Positions 1 to 8,752 of a stretch of DNA of 64,000 nucleotides are shown here, in pieces. The notes below the pieces were generated by a model. The model did no database searches. It had not been told where the DNA came from and was given only the letters and a program-made list of their open reading frames with translations. Within the stretch, counting starts at the first letter, position 1, and each line of letters opens with the position of its first letter. The position numbers and the translations under genes were made by a program. The stretch is from the NCBI RefSeq assembly GCF_026625865.1, contig NZ_CP113067.1, positions 2,852,001 to 2,916,000 of the forward strand. Reading direction: 5' to 3'. This DNA is from Microbacterium sp. SL75. GTDB lineage: Bacteria > Actinomycetota > Actinomycetes > Actinomycetales > Microbacteriaceae.

Positions 1-57
1 TTGGCAACACGGCGGTTTCTGGTTCCGTTGTTCTTGGTTCGAGTCCAGGTACCCCAG
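1..57 (+). tRNA. tRNA-Gln(CTG), 3' part
   Basis: The window opens inside the D loop. The anticodon loop TTCTGGT gives anticodon CTG, decoding CAG. The T arm has loop TTCGAGT between CTTGG and CCAGG. The acceptor 3' strand TACCCCA with discriminator G is typical of tRNA-Gln. CCA is not encoded (CTT follows). The base of the anticodon stem appears as a T-T apposition. The 5' part lies outside the window. Confidence 0.85.
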
Positions 58-65
58 CTTCGTGA

Positions 66-99
66 AAAGGCCCGATGATCTCTGAGATCTCGGGCCTTT
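66..99 (+). terminator. intrinsic terminator after tRNA-Gln
   Basis: AAAGGCCCGA (66-75) pairs with TCGGGCCTTT (90-99), and GATC/GATC extends the stem inside, leaving a five-base loop. It lies directly downstream of the tRNA. The A-rich and T-rich flanks make it usable on both strands. Confidence 0.85.
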
Positions 100-169
100 C
101 GCCTATCCCCGTCACGGCACGGCAGACGGTCGGGAGAGCCCGTTCCGAGGCGAACCGTAGGATGGCCCG

Positions 170-1081
170 ATGCGCCTCCGCCCGCTCGTCGTCCTCGCCG
201 CGATCCTCGGCGGGCTCGCCCTCTCGGTATGCAGCGAGAGCCCCGCGGAGCCGGCGCCGGCGTCGGGCTGCGGCACAATCCCGTCGCTCGAGTCGGGCAC
301 GAGCACACCGCTCGCAGTGACCGTCGACGGCGCACCCCGTACGTTCAGCATGTACGTCCCGGCGGCCACGACGAACACCTCACCCACACCCCTCATCCTC
401 GCCTTCGCCGGATACCGTATGCCGACCGGCGAAGTGGAGCGACTCAGCGGTCTCGACGACAGCGGCGCGGTCGTCGTCTACCCCCAGCCGGCAGACACCG
501 CGGCAGGAAGCGGCTGGCAGGGCGCGCCCTACTCCTCGGGCGCCGACGACGTCGCCTTCGTCTCTGCGCTGCTCGACGACGTGGAGTCCCGTCTCTGCAT
601 CGACCGCGAGCGCGTCTTCGCCGTCGGTATCTCGAACGGCGGCGGGTTCGTCTCTCTGCTGTCGTGCGCTCTCCCCGAGCGCATCGCCGCCTTCGCCGTG
701 GTGTCGGGGGCGATCTACCCCGCGACCAATCCGCCCTGCCCGAGCGCACCCCCTGTCCCCGTGATCGCGTTTCACGGCACCGCCGACGAGGTCATCCCGT
801 ACGACGGCGGTACGCGCCACGATGCGACCGTCGCGCCGGTGTCGCTGTGGCTGTCGCAGCTGGTGATCCGCAACGGCTGCGCGTCCGACCCGCGCCCGGA
901 GACCGTCGCCGCGGGAGTCGAGAGGCAGACCTGGACCGGATGCCGAGACCCCGGCGCTCTCGTGCACTACCGGATCGACGGGGGCGGACACGTCTGGCCC
1001 GGCGCGGCCGGTTCGGGCTCGACGGCGGTCTCGGCCACCACCCTGATCGAAACGTTCTTCACAGCCCACCCTCTGCCGTGA
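170..1081 (+). CDS. secreted PHB depolymerase / feruloyl-esterase-like hydrolase
   Basis: 303-aa alpha/beta hydrolase of the esterase PHB-depolymerase (LpqC-like) type, expected to cleave polyester or aromatic-ester substrates outside the membrane. The N terminus is a basic signal peptide followed by L-S-V-C at residues 18-21. This resembles a lipobox, but Val at -1 is unusual, so lipidation is uncertain. The nucleophile elbow GISNGG places Ser at about residue 155. FHGTADEVIPYDGG is the usual Asp-bearing loop, and GGGHVWPG supplies the C-terminal His. The length fits the family. It stands alone after the tRNA-Gln terminator. The natural substrate cannot be told from sequence. Confidence 0.8.
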   Translation: MRLRPLVVLAAILGGLALSVCSESPAEPAPASGCGTIPSLESGTSTPLAVTVDGAPRTFSMYVPAATTNTSPTPLILAFAGYRMPTGEVERLSGLDDSGAVVVYPQPADTAAGSGWQGAPYSSGADDVAFVSALLDDVESRLCIDRERVFAVGISNGGGFVSLLSCALPERIAAFAVVSGAIYPATNPPCPSAPPVPVIAFHGTADEVIPYDGGTRHDATVAPVSLWLSQLVIRNGCASDPRPETVAAGVERQTWTGCRDPGALVHYRIDGGGHVWPGAAGSGSTAVSATTLIETFFTAHPLP

Positions 1082-1108
1082 ACCGCGGAGCGGGGAGAGG
1101 ATAGACCC

Positions 1109-1291
1109 ATGGGACTCTTCGTACAGCGACCCGAAGAACCGAGCGAGTGGGCGGGGCTTCCCGGCGAGCCCGCGCGGCCGAAGACTCGGGCGGAACTGCT
1201 GCCGGATGACGAGCAACCCGCGGCGGTGCCGGGGCTGCTCGATCTCGATAGCTCGGCGGTCACCTCGATCGAGATCCCGATCGGCGACTGA
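1109..1291 (+). CDS. small conserved hypothetical protein
   Basis: 60-aa acidic protein beginning MGLFVQRPEEPSEWAGLPGEP, with no membrane segment and no domain I can name. A good ribosome-binding site (GGGGAGAGG) lies about 10 nt before the ATG. As I recall it, the N-terminal block occurs in similar small proteins of other Microbacteriaceae, which argues for a real gene. It ends in an acidic tail. Function unknown. Confidence 0.6.
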   Translation: MGLFVQRPEEPSEWAGLPGEPARPKTRAELLPDDEQPAAVPGLLDLDSSAVTSIEIPIGD

Positions 1292-1383
1292 GTCTGCGCG
1301 CGTTCGGCGTCGTCAAAGACTTCGAGGGCTAGCATCCGATCGAGAGTCGCGATCCGCGTCTCCGTTCGCGAAAGAAGGTCTTC

Positions 1384-1806
1384 GTGAAGCGCTCCCTCGC
1401 TTTCCGGCTCGCCGCGGTCGTCGCCGCGGGCGTGGTGCTCGCGGGCTGCACGCCCGCGGCCTCCGACGCCCCGGCCGTGCCCGCGGCCGAGGCCCCGAGT
1501 CCCGCCGCCTCGGTGGACGATCAGGCCTTTGCGCCGACGGTCGCCTCGCCCGAAGACCTCGACGGCAAAGAGGCGACGGTGAAGATCGGCACCTCGCTCG
1601 TGGTCGCCGTGCCCGACGGCACCGAGGCTGAGTGGACCGGGTCGACGGGCGATGTCGCGATCGCCGACTTCTCGCCGGGAGGGCCGTCCGAGGGCTCGGT
1701 CTTCCGGCCCGGGTTCCTGCCCCACGCCGTCGGCAAGACTCCCGCCACCCTCACGGGCCCCGACGGTAAGACGATCCGCTTCACTCTCTCCGTCGTGGCG
1801 CCCTGA
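1384..1806 (+). CDS. small putative lipoprotein
   Basis: 140 aa, GTG start behind an AAGAAGG ribosome-binding site. A lipoprotein signal peptide ends in lipobox LAGC (Cys at about residue 22). An Ala/Pro-rich linker (~25-50) precedes a domain of about 85 residues with alternating beta-like stretches and no cysteines, perhaps an immunoglobulin-like or protease-inhibitor-like fold. It faces the iron-transport genes tail to tail with a 15-nt gap. Function unknown; export and lipid anchoring are the only supported statements. Confidence 0.65.
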   Translation: MKRSLAFRLAAVVAAGVVLAGCTPAASDAPAVPAAEAPSPAASVDDQAFAPTVASPEDLDGKEATVKIGTSLVVAVPDGTEAEWTGSTGDVAIADFSPGGPSEGSVFRPGFLPHAVGKTPATLTGPDGKTIRFTLSVVAP

Positions 1807-1821
1807 GGCTCAGAAGAGGGG

Positions 1822-2595
1822 TCAGGATGCCAGCGGCCCGTCGAACAGGATCGTGGAGCGTCCGGTCTCGGCATCCGGGATCACTCGCGCCTTGACCTCG
1901 TAGACGTCGGCGATGAGCGCCGGGGTGAGCACCTCGGCGGGAGTCCCCGCCGCCACGACGCGGCCGGCGCGGAGCACGAGCACGCTGTCGCAGTAGGTCG
2001 CGGCGAGATTGAGGTCGTGCAGCGCGATGATGCTCGTCACGCGGAGGGCGGCCACGAGGGCCAGGACGTCGAGTTGATGACGGATGTCGAGGTGGTTCGT
2101 GGGCTCGTCGAGCAGCAGTTCGCGGGGCTCCTGGGCGAGAGCGCGGGCGATCTGGGCGCGCTGGCGTTCGCCTCCCGAGAGGGTGTGCCAGAGACGATCG
2201 GCCTTGTCGGTGAGGCCCACGCGCTCGAGCGCCGCATCGATCGCGGCCTCGTCGCCGGTGGTGGAGCCGCCCCATACCGGACGGTGCGGTGTGCGGCCGA
2301 GGCGCACGACGTCGCGGACGACGATGTCGGCGTCCGTCTCGGCGTGCTGCGTGACCACGGCGACGGATCGCGCCATCTCGCGGCGACGCCACTCGCCCAG
2401 CGGTCGATCGTCGAGCAGCACCTGGCCCGAGTCGGGGCGCGCGGCACCCTGCAGCAGACGCAGCAGCGACGATTTGCCCGAGCCGTTCGGACCGAGAAGG
2501 CCCACGGTCGAGCCGGGTTCGGGGCGAATCGACACGTCGTCGACGACCAGGGCACCGCCCCGCGTCCAGCGGACCTCGCGGGTTTCGAGCGTCAT
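1822..2595 (-). CDS. iron-siderophore ABC transporter ATP-binding protein
   Basis: 257-aa FecE/FepC-type ATPase that powers import of an iron chelate through the adjacent FecCD permease. Walker A GPNGSGKS (~40), signature LSGGERQR (~138) and Walker B LLLDEPTNHLD (~158) are all intact, followed by the H-loop ALHDLN. ATG at 2595 overlaps the permease stop (ATGA), so translation is coupled. It is the last gene of the binding protein-permease-ATPase operon read leftwards from 4690. Confidence 0.93.
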   Translation of the reverse strand: MTLETREVRWTRGGALVVDDVSIRPEPGSTVGLLGPNGSGKSSLLRLLQGAARPDSGQVLLDDRPLGEWRRREMARSVAVVTQHAETDADIVVRDVVRLGRTPHRPVWGGSTTGDEAAIDAALERVGLTDKADRLWHTLSGGERQRAQIARALAQEPRELLLDEPTNHLDIRHQLDVLALVAALRVTSIIALHDLNLAATYCDSVLVLRAGRVVAAGTPAEVLTPALIADVYEVKARVIPDAETGRSTILFDGPLAS

Positions 2596-3647
2596 GCGCG
2601 GCCCCTCCGTCGAACGAGCAGGGCCACGAATACCGGGACGCCTACCAGCGCCGTTCCGACCCCCACCGGCAGGGGCGTGGGGGCGAAGAGGGTGCGGGTC
2701 GCGGCATCCACCCACACCATGAACACGGCGCCGACGACCGCCGCGAGCGGAACGACGCGCACGTGACGCTGACCCACCATCAGCCGGACCGCGTGCGGTA
2801 CGACGAGTCCCACGAAACCGACCGCGCCGACCACGCTGACGAGCGCGGCCGTCATCAGGGCCGTCACGATGAGCAGGCCGATGCGCGTACGAGCGACCGG
2901 GATGCCGAGGGAGGCGGCCACATCGTCGCCGAACGTGAAGGCATCGAGGGCGCGCGCGGCGAACAGGCACACGGCGCCGCCGACGACGACCACGACGGCG
3001 CAGAGCGCGACCTTGTCCCACCGCATGCCCTCGAGCGAGCCGAGGAGCCAGAACATCACCCCGCGCGTCTCGTCGCTGTCGGCCACGGCGAACACCACGA
3101 GCGAGGTCAGCGCCGAGAAGAATTGCGTGCTGGCGACACCGGCGAGGATCACGCCGGAGGTGCCGCCCGAGGTGAAGCGCGAGAGCAGCAGCACGAGGCC
3201 GAAGGCCACGAGAGCACCGACGAAGGCCCCGCCCGAGAGGCCGAGCACTCCGCCGCCGATTCCGAGCACGCCGATCACGACGGCACCGGTCGATGCTCCC
3301 GACGAGACCCCGAGCACGAACGGCTCGGCGAGGGGGTTGCGCAGCAGCGACTGCATGACGACACCGCACAGGGCGAGTCCTGCGCCTGCGCACGCCGCGA
3401 CGAGGGCGCGGGGGAGGCGCTCCTCCCACACGATCGCGTTCTTGGCGGCCTTGACCGGGATGTCGGTCAGACCCAGGTGGTTCAGCAGCACGTCGCGCAC
3501 GTTGACCAGTGACACGTCGGCCGGTCCCAGCGTGACGGCGACGCCGACGGAGATCACCAGCACCACGAGCCCGACGAGGGCGAGCACGATGCCCAGTCCC
3601 GCGGAGCCCCGACCGAGCCGGGCTCGCGAGACGACGCTCGCGCTCAG
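2592..3647 (-). CDS. FecCD-family iron-siderophore permease
   Basis: About 351 aa with roughly ten hydrophobic helices and the FecCD signatures RLPRALVAACAGAGLALCG and VGFVGLVVPHAVRL. It forms the channel for the binding protein (3644-4690) and the ATPase (1822-2595). The start is uncertain. No ATG/GTG/TTG lies at the natural position. The coordinates use a CTG at 3647 that overlaps the upstream stop as CTGA and has GGGAG about 6 nt before it. Alternatives are GTG at 3671 or 3674 inside the binding-protein gene, which lack a visible ribosome-binding site. The body of the gene is secure. Confidence 0.88.
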   Translation of the reverse strand: MSASVVSRARLGRGSAGLGIVLALVGLVVLVISVGVAVTLGPADVSLVNVRDVLLNHLGLTDIPVKAAKNAIVWEERLPRALVAACAGAGLALCGVVMQSLLRNPLAEPFVLGVSSGASTGAVVIGVLGIGGGVLGLSGGAFVGALVAFGLVLLLSRFTSGGTSGVILAGVASTQFFSALTSLVVFAVADSDETRGVMFWLLGSLEGMRWDKVALCAVVVVVGGAVCLFAARALDAFTFGDDVAASLGIPVARTRIGLLIVTALMTAALVSVVGAVGFVGLVVPHAVRLMVGQRHVRVVPLAAVVGAVFMVWVDAATRTLFAPTPLPVGVGTALVGVPVFVALLVRRRGRA

Positions 3648-4690
3648 AGCGTGCTCCCGTTCTCGTCCCACCACGCGCGGATCTTGTCGAGTGCGTCGAC
3701 GAAGCGGATCGAGGGGTTGAGCTCGGCGCCGTGCAACGCGATGTAGCGCTTGTTCTTGACGGCGGTCATGGTGCTCGTCAGGGGGTCGCTCTCGAGGAAG
3801 GCGATCTTGTCGGCGAGCCGGTCGCCCGGGAAGCGGTCGCGCTGCAGGTCGCCAAGGACGAGAACGTCGGGGTCGGCCGAGACCATGCTCTCCCAGCCGA
3901 CTGCGGGCCAGTCGTCCGTCTGCGAGGCGAACACGTTGGTCATCTTCGTGGTGGATGCCAGCAGAGCGGCGTTCGAAAAGCCGCCGGCGACGTACGGGGT
4001 CTTGGTGTCGGCGAACCAGAAGGCCACGGTGTGGCCCTCGAAGTCGATGCCCTCGGTCGCCGCCGCGGCCCGCTGCTGCAGTGACTGGACCAGCGCTTCG
4101 CCACGGTCGGACACGTCGAAGATGCGCGCGAGGTCGCGGATCTCGCCGTAGAGCGTGTCGACCGTGAGGGGCGTGGTGCGCTTTCCTCCGGCGTTGAAGC
4201 TCACGTCGCCGTCGCAGTCGGTGGGGGAGAGGTACGAGGCGATCCCGGTCTCGGCGAAGCGATCGCGCGTGGCGACCCCGCCCTGGGCGAAGTGGCGACC
4301 GAACGAGGCGGTCACGAAGTCGGGGTCGGTGCCGAGGACGACCTCGTATGAGGGGGCGTTGTCGGACAGACGGGGGACCGCCGCGTTCGCCTCGGCGAGC
4401 GAGTCGAGGACCGGATCGGTCCAGGATGCCGTGCCGACCATCCGGTCCTGCAGGCCCAGCGACAGCAGGATCTCGGTGGAGTCCTGGTCCAGGGACACGA
4501 CACGGCTGGGCGCCTTGTCGACCGTGATCTCGCGCCCGCAGTTCTGAAGCGTCAGCGGGTAGGCGGTGGCGCCTTCTCCGGTCGAGGAGGCCGAGGCTTC
4601 GGGGACGACCTCCGACGCGCCGCACCCCGTGAGCAGGGCTGCAGCGGTCACGAGGACGAACGGGAAGGCGAGGGCGCGGGCGCGTGGCAT
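3644..4690 (-). CDS. iron-siderophore substrate-binding lipoprotein
   Basis: 348 aa, lipoprotein signal peptide with lipobox LLTGC (Cys at about 23), then a Fe3+-siderophore TroA/FhuD-type bilobal domain (PSRVVSLDQDSTEILLSLG is the usual opening strand-helix). It captures the chelate outside the membrane and delivers it to the neighbouring permease. ATG at 4690 has GGAG about 8 nt upstream. First gene of the operon. A DtxR/IdeR-like box lies 53-71 nt upstream, implying repression when iron is plentiful. Confidence 0.92.
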   Translation of the reverse strand: MPRARALAFPFVLVTAAALLTGCGASEVVPEASASSTGEGATAYPLTLQNCGREITVDKAPSRVVSLDQDSTEILLSLGLQDRMVGTASWTDPVLDSLAEANAAVPRLSDNAPSYEVVLGTDPDFVTASFGRHFAQGGVATRDRFAETGIASYLSPTDCDGDVSFNAGGKRTTPLTVDTLYGEIRDLARIFDVSDRGEALVQSLQQRAAAATEGIDFEGHTVAFWFADTKTPYVAGGFSNAALLASTTKMTNVFASQTDDWPAVGWESMVSADPDVLVLGDLQRDRFPGDRLADKIAFLESDPLTSTMTAVKNKRYIALHGAELNPSIRFVDALDKIRAWWDENGSTL

Positions 4691-4742
4691 CCGGGAACTC
4701 CGTAGGGATCGTGGAACGAGCGGCCCGACGGTGGACCACGGG

Positions 4743-4761
4743 TAAGGATAGCCTCACTTGC
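4743..4761 (-). promoter_or_regulatory. DtxR/IdeR-like iron box of importer 1
   Basis: TAAGGATAGCCTCACTTGC matches the known 19-bp actinobacterial iron box TTAGGTTAGCCTAACCTAA at 13 of 19 positions, with the central AGCCT conserved. It sits between the binding-protein gene and fruR, closer to the former, and resembles the stronger box at 44296-44314. Confidence 0.6.
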
Positions 4762-4838
4762 TGCGCGGGCCGGACCGGTCTCTTCGTTCGTGTGGGAGTC
4801 CCGTCGCCCGCGGCGTCGTGTGCGGTGTCGCGAATCTG

Positions 4839-4867
4839 TTGCCGTGTGTGGTTTCGTGTTGTATCGT
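4839..4867 (+). promoter_or_regulatory. promoter of the fructose operon
   Basis: TTGCCG (-35, 4839-4844), 17-nt spacer, TATCGT (-10, 4862-4867). The predicted transcript would start about 4874, giving a short leader to the GTG at 4893. The spacer and -10 contain the partly repeated TCGTGTTG/TCGTGTGG, a plausible operator for the DeoR-type protein encoded next. Confidence 0.55.
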
Positions 4868-4892
4868 GTGGGAATCTTCGAAGGGGATCCCC

Positions 4893-5678
4893 GTGTACGC
4901 AATGGAGCGCCAGCAGCTCATCGAGCGCGAACTGCGCGAGATCGGACGTGTCAGCGTCGTCGATCTCGCTCGCCGCTTCGACGTGACCACGGAGACCGTC
5001 CGCCGCGACCTCGACCGGCTCGAAGGGCTCGGTTCCCTCCGTCGCGTCCACGGCGGCGCGGTCGACATCGGTCGTGCCAGTACGGCGGAGTCCCCGCTCA
5101 CCGAGCGTCGGGAGCGTCACCGAGACGCGAAGCGTGCCATCGCCGCCGAGGCCGTGGCCCTGCTCGGCTCCGACTTCCGCGGCTCGATCTTCCTCGACGC
5201 GGGTACCACGTCCGCAGCTGTCGCCTCGCTCCTGCCGTCCGCTCTCGGTGCGGGTATCAGCGCCGTCGAGGTCGTGACGCACTCGCTCGAGGCCGCGCAC
5301 CTGCTCGCCGGCGAAGAACGCCTGTCGCTCACCACGATCGGCGGGCGCGTCCGAGGCGTCACCGCGGCCGCGGTCGGCGCCCACACGGTGCGCACCATCG
5401 GCCAGCTCCGCCCCGACATCGCGTTCGTAGGGACGAACGGGCTGAGCGTGGAGTTCGGCCTGAGCACCCCCGACCCTGACGAGGCCGCCGTCAAGGCGGC
5501 CATCATCCAGTCCGCCCGTCGCGTCGTTCTCGTCGCCGACGCGGCCAAGTTCGGCGAAGAACTGCTCGTGCGCTTCGCCCGACTCGACGAGCTCGACGTG
5601 CTCGTCACCGACGCCGCCCCTCCCGCGGCGCTTTCCGAGGCCCTCGAGGCCGCTGACATCGAGGTGCGCGTCGCATGA
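4893..5678 (+). CDS. fruR: DeoR-family transcriptional regulator of fructose utilisation
   Basis: 261 aa. The N-terminal DeoR winged helix (VSVVDLARRFDVTTETVRRDLDRL, ~20-43) is followed by a DeoRC sensor domain with the phosphate-sugar loop DAGTT. GTG at 4893 is chosen because AAGGGG ends 6 nt before it; an in-frame ATG at 4902 is the alternative. fruK follows with an ATGA overlap, so the regulator is the first gene of the operon it probably represses, relieved by a fructose phosphate. The role is inferred from family and context. Confidence 0.88.
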   Translation: MYAMERQQLIERELREIGRVSVVDLARRFDVTTETVRRDLDRLEGLGSLRRVHGGAVDIGRASTAESPLTERRERHRDAKRAIAAEAVALLGSDFRGSIFLDAGTTSAAVASLLPSALGAGISAVEVVTHSLEAAHLLAGEERLSLTTIGGRVRGVTAAAVGAHTVRTIGQLRPDIAFVGTNGLSVEFGLSTPDPDEAAVKAAIIQSARRVVLVADAAKFGEELLVRFARLDELDVLVTDAAPPAALSEALEAADIEVRVA

Positions 5679-6640
5679 TCGTCACTCTGACCGCCAACCC
5701 CTCCGCGGACCGCGCCGTCGTGCTGTCCGAGGCCCTCCAGCCCGGTGAGATGCAGCGCGCTGTGTCCTCGCGCGAAGACGCCGGAGGCAAAGGCGTGAAC
5801 GTCGCCCGCGTGGTCTCGGCCGCCGGCGCACCCGCACGCGCGGTGGTGCCGGTCAATGCCCACGACCCGTATCGCATGCTCCTCGAAGACACCGGTATCG
5901 CGCTCGACGTGATCGAGGTGGCAGGCCGCGCCCGCGCCAACCTCACCATCACCGATCCCGCGGGTGAGACCACGAAGCTCAACCTCCCCGGCGCCGAGCT
6001 CTCGGCCGCCGAGGCCGAGGCCGTCGTCGCGGGAGTCGTCGCCGCCTCCGAAGGGGCCACTTGGCTGGTTCTGGCGGGGTCGCTGCCTCCCGGCGTCCCG
6101 ACCTCCTTCTACGTGGATCTCATCACCGCCGTGCGTGCGCGGTGGGGGAGCGCCGCTCCGCTCATCGCGGTCGATGCCTCGGGTCCTGCCCTTGCCGCGG
6201 TCGTCGAGACCGCGCACCCCGACCTCATCAAGCCCAACCACGAAGAACTCGCCGAGCTCGTCGGAGAAGACCCGGCATCCGACGACGATGTCCTGGCCGC
6301 GGCGTCGCGCCGCGCGCAGTCGCTGGTTCCGGGCCGAGTGGCATCCGCCCTCGTGACCCTCGGCGCCGACGGCGCCCTGCTGTTCACGGCCGAGGGAACC
6401 TGGCGCGGACGCGCCCCTAAGATCCAGGTCGCCAGCACCGTCGGCGCGGGCGACAGCTCGCTCGCCGGCTACCTGCTCGCCGACCTCGAAGGGGCTTCGG
6501 CCCCCGACCGTCTCGCGCGCAGCATCGCCTACGGAGCGGCCGCCGCCACTCTTCCGGGCACGCAGGCGCCGACCCCCGACGATCTGCCCGCGGGTGCGAT
6601 CGCCGTCACCGAATTCCCCACCCCCATCGCAACATCCTGA
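5675..6640 (+). CDS. fruK: 1-phosphofructokinase
   Basis: 321-aa PfkB-family kinase that converts fructose 1-phosphate, the product of the PTS transporter encoded next, to fructose 1,6-bisphosphate. GGKGVNVARV (~31-40) is the first PfkB signature, and VGAGDSSLAGYL near residue 258 is the second, with the catalytic Asp. LAGSLPPGVP is typical of the fructose/tagatose branch. Start overlaps the fruR stop (ATGA). Length is normal. Confidence 0.93.
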   Translation: MIVTLTANPSADRAVVLSEALQPGEMQRAVSSREDAGGKGVNVARVVSAAGAPARAVVPVNAHDPYRMLLEDTGIALDVIEVAGRARANLTITDPAGETTKLNLPGAELSAAEAEAVVAGVVAASEGATWLVLAGSLPPGVPTSFYVDLITAVRARWGSAAPLIAVDASGPALAAVVETAHPDLIKPNHEELAELVGEDPASDDDVLAAASRRAQSLVPGRVASALVTLGADGALLFTAEGTWRGRAPKIQVASTVGAGDSSLAGYLLADLEGASAPDRLARSIAYGAAAATLPGTQAPTPDDLPAGAIAVTEFPTPIATS

Positions 6641-6658
6641 CCACGGAGGTCACTGACA

Positions 6659-8725
6659 ATGTCCGACATCATCACTCCGGAGCTCGTCACCCTCGACGTG
6701 CCCCTGGGCACCGACAAGCAGTCGGTGATCCGCGCTCTGGCCGAGCGCGTCGTCGCGCAGGGCCGCGCGCGCAGTGCGCAAGAGCTGTTCGACGACGCCT
6801 GGGCCCGCGAGCAGAAGGACGAGACCGGCCTGCCCGGCGGCATCGGCATCCCGCACGCGCGCAGCGCCTCGGTCACCGAGCCCACCCTCGCCTTCGCGCG
6901 GCTGACCCCGGGCGTCGACTTCGGCGCCCCCGACGGCCCCGCCGACATCGTGTTCCTCATCGCGGCACCCGAAGGTGCCGACGAGGCCCACCTCTCGGTG
7001 CTGTCGCAGCTCGCGCGCAGCCTCATGAACAACGACTTCATGTCGGGCCTGCGTTCGGCGCAGACGCCCACCGAGGCCGTCCGGATCATCACGGATGCCA
7101 TCGCCCCGGCCGAGTCGCCGGTCGCGGCCGAAGCTCCCGCCGCCGCGGCGCCGGCCACGACGCGCGCCGAGGCCCGTACGGCCGTGAAGACGAAGAAGAT
7201 CGTCGCCGTCACCGCCTGCGCGACCGGCATTGCGCACACCTTCATGGCGGCCGACGCGCTCACCGCCGCCGGCGCCGAGACCGAGGGGGTCGAGCTCGTC
7301 GTCGAGCCCCAGGGCTCCAGCGGCTACAAGGCGCTCCCGCAGAGCGTCATCGACGACGCCGACGCCGTGATCTTCGCGGTCGACGTCGACGTGCGCGAGC
7401 CCCAGCGCTTCGCCGGCAAGCCCGTCGTCCGCGCGGGCGTCAAGCGCGGCATCGAGCAGCCGAAGCAGCTCATCGCCGAGGCCCTCGCCGCGAGCGAGAA
7501 CCCGAACGCCGCACGCGTGCAGGGCGGTGCCGCCGCGGCATCCGCGTCCGATGCTCCCGTGGCGCAGCAGTCGGTGGGCCGTCGCATCCAGCGGTGGCTG
7601 CTCACCGGTGTCAGCTACATGATCCCGTTCGTCGCCGGCGGTGGTCTGCTCATCGCCCTCGGCTTCCTGCTCGGCGGCTACGAGGTCACCAAGAACGCCT
7701 CGAACGTCATCATCCAGAACTCGCTCTGGGCTCTCCCGACCGAGGGCATCACCTCGTCGTTCGGTCCGGTGGGGCAGTACCTCGGTTCGGTCGCCTTCAT
7801 GATCGGTGCGACCTCGATGGGCTTCATCGTGGCCGTTCTCGCGGGCTTCATCGCGTACGCCATCGCCGACCGCCCCGGTATCGCCCCCGGCTTCGTCGCG
7901 GGTGCCGTGGCCGTCCTGATGAACGCCGGCTTCATCGGCGGCATCATCGGCGGTCTGCTCGCGGGCTTCATCGCCTGGTGGCTCGGTCGCTTCGACGCCC
8001 CGCGGTGGCTGCGCGGCCTCATGCCCGTCGTGATCGTGCCGTTCCTGGGATCGATCTTCGCCTCGGGCCTGATGATCCTCTTCCTCGGCCGACCGATCGC
8101 CGCCCTCATGGCCGCCCTCACCGACGGTCTGACCTCGCTCGCCGCCAGCGGCGCAGGTGCCATCGTGCTCGGTGTCATCCTCGGTCTGATGATGTGCTTC
8201 GACCTCGGTGGACCCGTCAACAAGGTCGCATACGTCTTCGCCACGACCGGCCTGGCCGCCGCGACCCAGACGAACACCACGCCGTACCTCATCATGGCCG
8301 CGGTCATGGCCGCCGGTATGGTCCCGCCGCTCGCGATGGCCCTCGCCTCGACGCTGCTCGCCCGCAAGAAGTTCACCCCGGTCGAGCGCGAGAACGGCGC
8401 GGCCGCTTGGCTGCTCGGCGCCTCGTTCATCTCCGAGGGCGCGATTCCGTTCGCCGCTGCCGACCCGCTGCGCGTGATCCCCGCCTCGATGGTGGGCGGC
8501 GCGATCACGGGTGGTCTGAGCATGCTGCTCTCGGTGCAGTCGTTCGCCCCCCACGGCGGGATCTTCGTCTTCTTCGCGATCAACCCCTTCTGGGGTTTCG
8601 CCCTCGCAATCGTGGCAGGTACCGTCGTGACTGCGCTGATCGTCGTCGCCCTCAAGGGCATCGGCCGCAGCACGCAGGACGCCGCCGTCGCCGAGGCTGC
8701 TCCCGCAGCCACGGTCGCCGCGTAA
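6659..8725 (+). CDS. fruA: fructose-specific PTS permease, EIIABC fusion
   Basis: 688 aa in the order EIIA-EIIB-EIIC. EIIA has the phospho-His in GIGIPHARS (His66). An Ala-rich linker leads to EIIB with the phospho-Cys in VTACATGIAHTFMAAD (Cys187). A second Ala-rich linker leads to a polytopic EIIC from about residue 300 (SYMIPFVAGGGLLIALGF). It imports fructose and phosphorylates it at C1 using HPr-P. It sits 18 nt after fruK with a GGAGG site, and 27 nt before ptsH. Confidence 0.95.
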   Translation: MSDIITPELVTLDVPLGTDKQSVIRALAERVVAQGRARSAQELFDDAWAREQKDETGLPGGIGIPHARSASVTEPTLAFARLTPGVDFGAPDGPADIVFLIAAPEGADEAHLSVLSQLARSLMNNDFMSGLRSAQTPTEAVRIITDAIAPAESPVAAEAPAAAAPATTRAEARTAVKTKKIVAVTACATGIAHTFMAADALTAAGAETEGVELVVEPQGSSGYKALPQSVIDDADAVIFAVDVDVREPQRFAGKPVVRAGVKRGIEQPKQLIAEALAASENPNAARVQGGAAAASASDAPVAQQSVGRRIQRWLLTGVSYMIPFVAGGGLLIALGFLLGGYEVTKNASNVIIQNSLWALPTEGITSSFGPVGQYLGSVAFMIGATSMGFIVAVLAGFIAYAIADRPGIAPGFVAGAVAVLMNAGFIGGIIGGLLAGFIAWWLGRFDAPRWLRGLMPVVIVPFLGSIFASGLMILFLGRPIAALMAALTDGLTSLAASGAGAIVLGVILGLMMCFDLGGPVNKVAYVFATTGLAAATQTNTTPYLIMAAVMAAGMVPPLAMALASTLLARKKFTPVERENGAAAWLLGASFISEGAIPFAAADPLRVIPASMVGGAITGGLSMLLSVQSFAPHGGIFVFFAINPFWGFALAIVAGTVVTALIVVALKGIGRSTQDAAVAEAAPAATVAA

Positions 8726-8752
8726 CACCCCGTCGAATCGGAAGGATTCACC

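Noticed and set aside
1..57. tRNA-Leu from the apparent long loop
   Set aside because: The TTCTGGT anticodon loop and TACCCCAG acceptor end match tRNA-Gln, and there is no long variable arm.
2592..5384. Very long minus-strand open frame running through the permease, binding protein and fruR
   Set aside because: Only the part up to about 3647 has permease character. The rest reads as Arg/Gly-rich shadow of real genes in other frames, normal at ~70 % GC.
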